This document shows, one piece after another, positions 7,836-14,605 of a stretch of 32,190 nucleotides of DNA (within the stretch, counting starts at the first letter, position 1; each line of letters begins with the position of its first letter). The translations under genes and the position numbers were made by a program. The notes under the pieces are model-generated. The model ran no database searches. It saw nothing but the letters and a program-made list of their open reading frames with translations, and had not been told where the DNA came from. The stretch covers positions 1-32,190 of the forward strand of contig CANMLD010000028.1 of the NCBI GenBank assembly GCA_947498315.1. The letters are read 5' to 3'. This DNA is from Pseudomonadota bacterium (lineage in GTDB: Bacteria; Myxococcota_A; UBA9042; GCA-2863065).

Positions 7836-8876
7836 ATGGACCCCATCCTCGCCGCCGTGCTGTTCGCGATCATCAAGATATCAATCATCTTGCTCGGCTA
7901 CGTGATGCTCTTCGCCACGGTGCTCACCTGGCTCGAGCGTAAATACAGCGCGCTCATTCAGGACCGCATCGGTCCCAATCGAGCCGAAGTGGCCGGGCTC
8001 CGCCTCGGCGGCCTCTTTCACATGATCGCCGACCCCATCAAGGTCCTCTTCAAAGAGGACTTCATGCCGCGCACCGAGAACCCCATCATGTACAAGATGG
8101 CGCCATGGCTCTCGGTCGTGCCGCCGATGGTCATCTTCGCCGTCATCCCCTTCGGTCCTGGCGACATGTTCGTCATCTCGAACGCGCCGCTCGGTATGCT
8201 CTTCATCTTCGCAATAGCTGGCCTGGGCGTGTACGGCTCCGTGTTCGGTGCGTGGGCGTCGAACTCGAAGTTCGCGCTCCTCGGCGGCCTCCGCGCCACA
8301 GCTCAGATGATCTCCTACGAAGTCGCGATGGGCTTGAACCTCGTCGGCGTCTTCATGATCTACGAGTCGATGTCCCTTCAGGGCATCATCGTGGAGCAGG
8401 GCGAGACGCTCTGGGGCTTCTTGCCGGCCTGGGGTCTGTTCTTGCAGCCGGTCTCGTTCATCTTGTTCATGGCGTCGGCTATCGCCGAGAACAAGCGCGC
8501 GCCCTTCGACCTGACCGAAGCCGAGTCCGAGCTCGTCGCGGGTTACTTCACCGAATACTCCTCGATGAAGTTCGCGCTCTTCTCGCTTGGCGAGTTCATC
8601 GAGATCATCGCCATCGCGTGCATCGCCTCCTGCATGTTCCTCGGCGGCTGGCAGATCCCCTTCGTTGACGCGACCGGCGGCATCATCCTCACCTCGCTGC
8701 AGATACTGGCCTTCCTGTTCAAGGTCTTCGTTCTCGTCTGGCTGCAGATGACCATTCGCTGGACGCTGCCCCGCTTCCGCTACGACCAGCTCATGAAGCT
8801 GGGCTGGCTCTACATCCTGCCCCTCAGCCTCGCGAACATCCTCGCCACCGGCGTTTGGCTCTACTTCGCCGCCTGA
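7836..8876 (+). CDS. nuoH: NADH-quinone oxidoreductase subunit H
   Basis: NuoH is the membrane subunit that joins the quinone cavity to the proton-pumping arm. The 346-residue protein has about eight transmembrane segments and the family signatures WLERKYSALIQDRIGPNRAE, LFHMIADPIKVLFKEDF, LLGGLRATAQMISYE and AENKRAPFDLTEAESELVAG, which contain the acidic loop residues facing the quinone channel. AAGGA lies about nine bases before the ATG. It sits between nuoG and nuoI on the same strand. Length and motifs are normal. Confidence 0.97.
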   Translation: MDPILAAVLFAIIKISIILLGYVMLFATVLTWLERKYSALIQDRIGPNRAEVAGLRLGGLFHMIADPIKVLFKEDFMPRTENPIMYKMAPWLSVVPPMVIFAVIPFGPGDMFVISNAPLGMLFIFAIAGLGVYGSVFGAWASNSKFALLGGLRATAQMISYEVAMGLNLVGVFMIYESMSLQGIIVEQGETLWGFLPAWGLFLQPVSFILFMASAIAENKRAPFDLTEAESELVAGYFTEYSSMKFALFSLGEFIEIIAIACIASCMFLGGWQIPFVDATGGIILTSLQILAFLFKVFVLVWLQMTIRWTLPRFRYDQLMKLGWLYILPLSLANILATGVWLYFAA

Positions 8877-8894
8877 GCCTCGGAGAACCTCCTC

Positions 8895-9407
8895 ATGGGA
8901 TACAAAGTCGCTCGCCCTGAGCTGAACATCTTCGAGAAGAGCTACGTCCCAGAGATATTGAAGGGCGTTGGCGTCTCCTCGCGGCACTTCTTCCGCAATA
9001 TCTTCGGGAAGAAGGACATCGTCACGGTCGAGTACCCGGAAGTGAAGCCGGATTACGCGTCGCGCTACCGTGGCCACCACCGCCTCATGGCCCGGGAAGA
9101 CGGCACCGCCCGCTGCGTGGCCTGCATGCTTTGCTCGACGGCCTGCCCGGCGCATTGCATCACCATCGAAGCGGGCGACTACGGCGACACTGACGTCGAG
9201 AAGTACCCGGTCAAGTTCGAGATCGACCTGCTGGTCTGCGTCTACTGTGGCATGTGCGAAGAAGCCTGCCCCTGCGACGCTATCCGCATGGACTCCGGCA
9301 TCCACACGCCTTCGCAGATGTACCGCAAGGACGGTCGCGTCGGTAAAGTCGACCTCATGGCCCTCGGCGATCTCTCCATCGCCAAGCAGGGCGGCGAGCT
9401 CTCGTAG
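8895..9407 (+). CDS. nuoI: NADH-quinone oxidoreductase subunit I
   Basis: NuoI holds the two tandem 4Fe-4S clusters (N6a, N6b) that pass electrons towards NuoB. In the 170-residue product the two motifs are Cys74-Cys77-Cys80-Cys84 (CVACMLCSTACP) and Cys115-Cys118-Cys121-Cys125 (CVYCGMCEEACP). Cys88 and Cys127 are additional and not needed for the canonical clusters. The N-terminal amphipathic stretch and RGHHRL segment fit the family. GGAG precedes the ATG by about nine bases. It is the last complex I gene here; an RNA-modification gene starts three bases after its stop. Confidence 0.96.
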   Translation: MGYKVARPELNIFEKSYVPEILKGVGVSSRHFFRNIFGKKDIVTVEYPEVKPDYASRYRGHHRLMAREDGTARCVACMLCSTACPAHCITIEAGDYGDTDVEKYPVKFEIDLLVCVYCGMCEEACPCDAIRMDSGIHTPSQMYRKDGRVGKVDLMALGDLSIAKQGGELS

Positions 9408-9410
9408 CCC

Positions 9411-10193
9411 ATGAAGGACACGGGGCCACGCTCGACTCGCCGGCCCCTGCACCAGGGTGAGCGCGCGCCTTCACGTCCGCTCTCCCCCGGAGCGAGCGCA
9501 GGGCCACTCACCATGGGCCCCGGTGGCAGCGCCATCGAGACGCTCTTCATCGATGAGTTCCTGACCGTCGTGCTCAAGCCGGCGGGCATCCATACCCAGC
9601 CGCCAGCGTCTCGCGCAGAGCAGTCGCTCCTCGACCTCCTCGCCCGCGTTCACGGTCCGTCAGTGCGCATCGTGCATCGTCTCGATTATGACGCGAGTGG
9701 CCTCGTTGTCTTTGCGCTCGATCGTCGTGCCGCCGGGCCGCTCGGCGCCGCCTTCGAGCGACACGAAGTGAAGCGCGACTACCGGGCGCTCATCCCGATC
9801 CCCCTCGAGCCCGGCACCGCTGGCATCATTGACGCGCCCTTGCGGGCCGTCGGTGGCCGCACGACGGTCGACTCATCAGGCGACCATGCCGTGACTCACT
9901 TTCGGGCGCGGCGCAACGCCAGCTTCCTCGGGATCGCCGCGTGTGAGCTAGAGCTCAGCCTCGAGACCGGGCGTATGCATCAGATCCGGGTCCACCTCCA
10001 GCACCGCTTGAGCCCCATCCTAGGCGACACCAAGTACGGCGGGCGCCCCTTCCCGCGGCTGGCACTTCACGCGTTCCGCCTCTCATTCGTCCACCCGATG
10101 ACCGGCGCCACGCTGGCGTTCGAGCGCGCACCGGAGTGGCCGGGTGACCCCGGCGGGTCTTCCGAAGACTCGCCCGGAGAGTCGCACGCATGA
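9411..10193 (+). CDS. RluA-family RNA pseudouridine synthase
   Basis: These enzymes convert uridine to pseudouridine in rRNA or tRNA. The catalytic motif VHRLDYDASGLVVFA places the nucleophilic Asp at residue 92. The downstream LETGRMHQIRVHLQH and LGDTKYGG followed by RLALHAFRLSFVHP are characteristic of the RluA/RluC/RluD branch. The protein has 260 residues from the ATG at 9411. An ATG at 9513 would remove a 34-residue basic Pro/Arg-rich extension and gives the more typical beginning, so the true start is uncertain. No S4 domain is seen. The gene begins three bases after nuoI and overlaps the next gene by four bases (ATGA), so it may be read through from the nuo promoter. The target base cannot be told from sequence. 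Confidence 0.88.
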   Translation: MKDTGPRSTRRPLHQGERAPSRPLSPGASAGPLTMGPGGSAIETLFIDEFLTVVLKPAGIHTQPPASRAEQSLLDLLARVHGPSVRIVHRLDYDASGLVVFALDRRAAGPLGAAFERHEVKRDYRALIPIPLEPGTAGIIDAPLRAVGGRTTVDSSGDHAVTHFRARRNASFLGIAACELELSLETGRMHQIRVHLQHRLSPILGDTKYGGRPFPRLALHAFRLSFVHPMTGATLAFERAPEWPGDPGGSSEDSPGESHA

Positions 10194-11512
10194 AAGGGCC
10201 CCGCTCTCCCGGTCCTCGCAACAGCTTCACTGGACCCCGCAGCAGCGACCCGCGCGGACGCCCGACGCGCCCGCCAGAGCCGGCGGCGGCGCCGGCGCGT
10301 CCCGCTGCGCCGCTCGTTCAGCTGCCCGCACGACGTCCCGGCAGTCTACCGGCCGTCACTCTGATGCGGCCCTGGGCAGACGCCATCCGAGAAGGGCGCC
10401 CGTGGGTCTTCACGGACGCCGTTCAGATGCCGTCTGGCCTCGCCGCGGGCGACGTCGCGGATCTCGTCGACACGTCCGGCGCCTTCATCGCCCGCGGCAT
10501 GGTCGAACCCGAATCGCCGCTCGCGTTTCGGGTCTGGACGACGGATGAGACGGTCGCCGTGGACGAGCGCCTGCTGCGGCGACGGCTCGAATCAGCGGCC
10601 GAGTCGCGGGCTGCGTCCGTAGGCTCCAATGTGACCGGATTCCGCCTCTGCCACGGCGAAGGCGACGGCATCCCGGGTCTGCAGTGCGACCTCTACGGCA
10701 CCATCGCGTCGCTACGTACCGACGGACGCCTTGGCGTGGCATGGGAGCGACGTTTCGTCGACGCGGTGAAAGCCGTCGCGAAGCCCACGGCCATCGTGGT
10801 CCGAAATCCTCACGTGGAGGACAGTGCCGCGCGTGTCGTCTTCGGCAAGGTCGCGGGCGAAGTCGTCATCTCGGAAGGCGACCGGCGCTTCTGGGTAGAC
10901 GTCTTGGCCGGGCAGAAGACCGGCTTCTTTCTCGACCAGCGTGAGAACCGCGATCGCATCGGGAAGATGTCCCGTGGGCGCGACGTCCTGAACCTCTTTG
11001 GCTACACCGGCGGCTTCTCGGTCGCTGCCGCACTTGGCGGCGCGCGGCGGGTCGTCACTGTGGATATCGCGAAACCCGCCGTCGAGACCGCGCGTCGCAA
11101 CTTCGAGCTCAACGGCCTCGACCCCGCAGGCCACGGCTTCGTCGCAGCCGACGCGTTCGACGTGCTCGCATCGGCTGCCCAGACACCCGGCGAGTTCGAC
11201 CTCATCGTCGTCGATCCACCATCCTTCGCGCCGAACCAGAAGTCGCTCGACCGTGCGCTCCGCGCCTACGGCAAGCTCGCTGAGTTGGCCTTCAAAGCGG
11301 TTCGCCCCGGCGGCTTCGTGGCCAGCGCGAGCTGTTCGTCGCACGTGCGCATGGACGCCTTCCTCGACCTGCTCGCCAAGGCCGCCGTCAGCGCCTGCGT
11401 CGACACGACCGTGCTCACCGTTGCCGGCGCCGGCCCCGACCACCCGACGCGGCTCGGCTTTCCGGAAGGGTCCTACTTGAAGTTCGTCCTCACGCACGTC
11501 CGGCCGCGCTGA
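10190..11512 (+). CDS. RlmI-type class I rRNA methyltransferase
   Basis: The product (440 residues) has a disordered, basic Pro/Arg-rich N-terminal tail of about 55 residues, a PUA-like domain (LMRPWADAIREGRPWVFTDA), then a SAM-binding Rossmann methyltransferase domain. Motifs include GQKTGFFLDQRENR, VLNLFGYTGGFSVAAALGGA (SAM site), VVDPPSFAP and ASCSSHV with the cysteine expected of 5-methylcytosine enzymes. This order matches RlmI, which methylates C1962 of 23S rRNA in E. coli; the same target here is inference. The ATG overlaps the pseudouridine synthase stop (ATGA). Pairing of two rRNA-modifying enzymes supports a shared ribosome-maturation role. Confidence 0.88.
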   Translation: MKGPRSPGPRNSFTGPRSSDPRGRPTRPPEPAAAPARPAAPLVQLPARRPGSLPAVTLMRPWADAIREGRPWVFTDAVQMPSGLAAGDVADLVDTSGAFIARGMVEPESPLAFRVWTTDETVAVDERLLRRRLESAAESRAASVGSNVTGFRLCHGEGDGIPGLQCDLYGTIASLRTDGRLGVAWERRFVDAVKAVAKPTAIVVRNPHVEDSAARVVFGKVAGEVVISEGDRRFWVDVLAGQKTGFFLDQRENRDRIGKMSRGRDVLNLFGYTGGFSVAAALGGARRVVTVDIAKPAVETARRNFELNGLDPAGHGFVAADAFDVLASAAQTPGEFDLIVVDPPSFAPNQKSLDRALRAYGKLAELAFKAVRPGGFVASASCSSHVRMDAFLDLLAKAAVSACVDTTVLTVAGAGPDHPTRLGFPEGSYLKFVLTHVRPR

Positions 11513-11540
11513 GCGGCGTCACAGCACGCAAGGAGCGCCC

Positions 11541-11909
11541 ATGAACCACCCGCGCGACCCCGCCATCCGCGTGATGTTGCTCCCGAAAGACACGAACGGG
11601 CACGGCACTATCTTCGGCGGCGTCATCCTCAGCTACATCGACCTCGCCGGTGCCGTCGAAGCCCGCCGCCACACCCTGAACCCGGTGGTGACCGTCGCGA
11701 TGGACAAGATCGAGTTCCATAAACCCGCCTTCGTCGGCGACGTCGTGAGCTTCTACACGGCGCTCGTCCGCCGCGGGAACACCTCCATCAAGGTCAAGGT
11801 CGCGGTCGAGGCCCAACGCGGCGCCGATCCGACCAAGGTCGCGCTCTTGACCGAAGCGGAGGTCACCTATGTCGCCGTTGACGCAGCTGGCATCAAGACG
11901 CCCCTCTGA
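11541..11909 (+). CDS. Hotdog-fold acyl-CoA thioesterase (YciA-like)
   Basis: The 122-residue protein matches acyl-CoA thioesterases of the YciA/BFIT type: LPKDTNGHGTIFGGVILSYI with Asp in YIDLAG, followed by VTVAMDKIEFHKPAFVGDVV, which forms the substrate groove. It would hydrolyse acyl-CoA to the free acid and CoA in the cytoplasm. AAGGAG sits seven bases before the ATG. It is the last plus-strand gene of the series, 28 bases after the methyltransferase, and converges on a lipoprotein gene. It is slightly shorter than E. coli YciA but has a complete domain. Confidence 0.88.
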   Translation: MNHPRDPAIRVMLLPKDTNGHGTIFGGVILSYIDLAGAVEARRHTLNPVVTVAMDKIEFHKPAFVGDVVSFYTALVRRGNTSIKVKVAVEAQRGADPTKVALLTEAEVTYVAVDAAGIKTPL

Positions 11910-11937
11910 CACAGAGGCTGGTTAGAGCAACACCCTC

Positions 11938-12624
11938 TCACAGGAGCTGGCCGTCCCGCCCTTTGGGCCGAGGCCCGAACTGCTCGAGGATGGCACGGCA
12001 TCGGCTCTCGACGAACGCGTCGAGGTCCTCCACGACGGGCGAAGGCGCTTTCGGCAATATTGAGATACGGGCCTTCACGAAGAAGCCCGGCACGCTCGAC
12101 TGGTACAGGTAGGACGCGCGTCGATCTCCGGCGTCCTCGACGTGTGCCGAGATCCGGACGCCACTGCCACCGCAGAGGGGCACCACGACCAGCGTCCCCG
12201 CTTTCACGTTGCCGTAAGTACTTAGGATCTCTCGCAGCGCTTGCTTGGCGACCACTTCGATTCGGGCGTCTTCGCCCTTGCCAACGATGTTCCTTTCACC
12301 GAAGTCGTAAAGGTACAAGGTCGCCCAGGCTGACTCCGACTTGTACTGCAGCGCGATCCCTAGCCCGTCTTGTCGACCCCGAAAGTCCGAGGTCCCGTCG
12401 GCCCACCAGCCCAAGGGCAAGGTCCCGAGTGCCTCCGACGTCGCGAGGACGCCATCGAGGGTGAGCGGCGGCCGGATGACGGCTGCCCGCTTCGCCTTGG
12501 GGTCTTCCCGGGGGCCGTCCGACGTTGCCGCCGTGCACCCGGCCGCGAGTAGGGGGAGGGTGGCCAGGGCGAGGAGCAGGACGGAAGCGCGCGTCCTCGA
12601 AAGCGCTCTGCGGTAGCCGAACAT
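11938..12624 (-). CDS. Lipoprotein of unknown function
   Basis: The 228-residue product begins MFGYRRALSRTRAS, then a hydrophobic stretch and a lipobox ending LLAAGCTAATSD, so it is probably an outer-membrane or periplasmic lipoprotein. The mature part alternates beta strands (GIALQYKSESAWATLYLYDF, AGTLVVVPLCGGSGVRISAH, GFFVKARISILPKAP) and ends with a helix (VVEDLDAFVESRCRAILEQF). I recognise no family. The ATG at 12624 is chosen because GGAG precedes it by about nine bases and it starts the signal peptide; the frame stays open to 12918 but that part has no coding character. It converges with the thioesterase gene. Confidence 0.75.
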   Translation of the reverse strand: MFGYRRALSRTRASVLLLALATLPLLAAGCTAATSDGPREDPKAKRAAVIRPPLTLDGVLATSEALGTLPLGWWADGTSDFRGRQDGLGIALQYKSESAWATLYLYDFGERNIVGKGEDARIEVVAKQALREILSTYGNVKAGTLVVVPLCGGSGVRISAHVEDAGDRRASYLYQSSVPGFFVKARISILPKAPSPVVEDLDAFVESRCRAILEQFGPRPKGRDGQLL

Positions 12625-13200
12625 CGCCTTTCTCCTGTGCGCCTTCGTGACGCGCGTCTCGTTCGAGTCTGCCAGAGTTCGAGTCGGGTTTCGAACGCCT
12701 CCTCGGCTCGGCGAGTGCCGGCGAGCTACCGCTTGACCCCGCTGCGTGCGAGCTCGCTCGAACGGATCCCATGCTCTTTGAATCGCGGCGCAGCCGACGC
12801 CTACCGCCGACCTCCCTTCGTCGACCGGTTCCTCGGTGACGTGCCGTTCTGGGTCGTCACGAGCGGCGACGGCGCCGTAGTTCGGCGGCCGGGGCTCTAC
12901 GTGGTCCCACTGCCTCACTTGGCCGACGAGCTCGTCGCTTTTGTGGGTTCGGTGCCTGAGTAGCGAGCCTCTGCGGAACGGACTCCGCCTGGCTCAGCAT
13001 CGGGAGAATGAGCACGGCTCGCTGTCATTTCCGTAGGGAGAACAGGGGGAGTTCCTGAACGGATACGGAAGATGATCGGGCGAAAACGTTGAATGGCCGG
13101 AGTCGCCTGCGATGTGCGACCGCGGCGGTGGTGACCTTGATTCAGCCGACTCGCGCGGCCGGTCCTTGACCGTGCCGTGTCCGGCCGCCAAGCTCAGTCC
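12625..13200. other. Gene-poor stretch, possible gene remnant on plus strand
   Basis: No confident gene is seen in these 576 bases. On the plus strand 12778-12963 could encode a C-terminal fragment with protein-like composition (VPFWVVTSGDGAVVRRPGLY, then LPHLADELVAFVGS), but its upstream extension is antisense to the lipoprotein signal peptide and has no start site. It may be a relic of a lost gene. The remainder (12964-13200) shows no strong hairpin or promoter and should contain the start signals of the next gene. Confidence 0.35.
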
Positions 13201-13641
13201 ATGGCCACCGACAGCAGCCGTTCGTGGAAAAAGTCCAAGGACCCGCTCTACCGCGGTGATGCGAAGGACGCAGTGAGGTCGCCTCACCCAAGCGCGTCGC
13301 CGTCGATCGTCCGCCACGTACTTCAGCTCGAAGGTCCCGGCACCGAGACGCCCTTTCTCTCGACCTCCGAGGAGAAAGACTACGCCCAGGAGTTCGCTGG
13401 TCGAAACGGAAGGGTGTGGACAGCGCTAGCGTCGAAGGCGGAAGCCGCGGGCGCTGCTCACCGCCCCCGCAAGGATTTGTTGCAGCTCCTGCGCAGTGGG
13501 GCAGGTGACGCCGCCTGGCCGAGCGCATCCGAACGTCAAGAGGCCCGGAAGCGGGTCGAGCAGTGGGCCGAGCATCTCTTCGATTTTCAGGGAATGGATG
13601 ACGAGGCGACAACTCGGGCCTTGCGTTCGGTCTTCGAATAG
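13201..13641 (+). CDS. ADP-ribosyltransferase-like protein, first gene of a cassette
   Basis: The 146-residue product has three segments in the order expected of R-S-E type ADP-ribosyltransferases: an Arg in LYRGD (Arg18), a STS strand in TPFLSTSEEKDYAQEFAG (Ser54-Ser56), and a short strand GRVWTA. ARTs transfer ADP-ribose from NAD+ to a target. The third, glutamate-bearing motif is not clear; SERQEARKRVEQ near residues 110-120 is the only candidate, so activity is uncertain. The C-terminal part is helical (RVEQWAEHLFDF). There is no signal peptide. ATG at 13201 is preferred to a GTG at 13177; the ribosome site is weak. The four-cysteine gene starts 15 bases downstream and an AGGAG for it overlaps this stop, so the two form one unit. 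Family call rests on short motifs only. Confidence 0.6.
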   Translation: MATDSSRSWKKSKDPLYRGDAKDAVRSPHPSASPSIVRHVLQLEGPGTETPFLSTSEEKDYAQEFAGRNGRVWTALASKAEAAGAAHRPRKDLLQLLRSGAGDAAWPSASERQEARKRVEQWAEHLFDFQGMDDEATTRALRSVFE

Positions 13642-13656
13642 GAGCTTGATTCACTC

Positions 13657-14487
13657 GTGAATCCGAATAGTTGCGCGAACTGTTGGTTCAATGCCCTTCA
13701 GCACGACACCGTTGGGCTGAATAGGGGTTTCTGCGTCCGCCACAAGCTGGTCCTCAATGTCCCGAGCGAGACCACATGCGGCCTCTTGATGCGCAAGGAC
13801 CTCGGCGTCGTGTCGGCCGAGCGGCTTCAAGCGATTCACTCCAAGTCCGCCAGCAGCGACGGTCCCAGTCCGCTCTGGCCGGCCGGAAGCGACCCGAGGC
13901 GGTTGACCGACACGGAGACGAAGGTCCTCGAGCAAGACCACGTTGCGGCCGAGGTCGTCGACTATGGGCGTGTGGACTCGAGCATCGCGACACTCGCTCG
14001 TCTCTCCGCCTTGCCCGGCGCACGGGCCGAGATTGGAATGCTGTCACTCGGCCGTGGTTATGTCCGAAACTGCGCGGTTCGAGACCGGCGATGGACGAGT
14101 GGGATTCACCTCTTTCGATGGACGGTCGGCAAGCTCGGAGACCTGCCGGTGCTGGAGCCCCGCGACTTCTTCGTATCGACCGCGGTCTCGCTCGGACGAC
14201 AGCTCGAGCTGGCCCAATGGAGCATCCTGATGCTCCGAATCCGGATGCTCGACGACATTGCGCATCACGCTCGAACGGCGCGAGGCGACGTGGCCGGCGG
14301 TGATGACCTTGCCGCGTTGCCAGACCTCGCCGACGCGGCGGCCGAGTCGGTGCCGCGCATCGAGCCCACGGCACTAGTGAAGTGGATTCGTTCGACGCTC
14401 GCCCCCCGGCTGCAGAAGGCGCTCCCCACCTCGGCCATCACCGACATCCTCGGTCGAGTCCGGAGTCAGTACGCCGAGGCGGCGTGA
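13657..14487 (+). CDS. Four-cysteine (metal-binding) protein, second gene of cassette
   Basis: The 276-residue product begins MNPNSCANCWFN. Cys6, Cys9, Cys26 and Cys41, with His29, form a C-x2-C-x16-C-x14-C module of the kind that binds zinc or an Fe-S cluster. After a linker, residues about 95-200 form a mixed domain (VDSSIATLARLSALPGARA, GMLSLGRGYVRNCAV, RWTSGIHLFRWTVGKLGDLP), and the rest is helical with a basic end (WIRSTLAPRLQKALPTSAI). I recognise no family. The start is GTG at 13657 with AGGAG about twelve bases upstream inside the end of the ART-like gene, so co-expression is very likely. The partner relationship suggests an immunity, regulatory or targeting role, but that is inference. 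No membrane segment is seen. Confidence 0.7.
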   Translation: MNPNSCANCWFNALQHDTVGLNRGFCVRHKLVLNVPSETTCGLLMRKDLGVVSAERLQAIHSKSASSDGPSPLWPAGSDPRRLTDTETKVLEQDHVAAEVVDYGRVDSSIATLARLSALPGARAEIGMLSLGRGYVRNCAVRDRRWTSGIHLFRWTVGKLGDLPVLEPRDFFVSTAVSLGRQLELAQWSILMLRIRMLDDIAHHARTARGDVAGGDDLAALPDLADAAAESVPRIEPTALVKWIRSTLAPRLQKALPTSAITDILGRVRSQYAEAA

Positions 14488-14605
14488 ATGGGCAGCGCGT
14501 TCTCCGCTGCAGCTGCGGTCGCCGTCTCCTTGCAACCGCTGGCTGGTGAACGAGGGCTTTCTCGGGTTTGGCGGTCTGGGGAGCAGTGATGGCCGCGCGA
14601 GAGCG

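Noticed and set aside
7881-9452. Long minus-strand open frame (523 codons) opposite nuoH and nuoI
   Set aside because: It is antisense to two secure complex I genes; such frames arise from third-position G/C bias.
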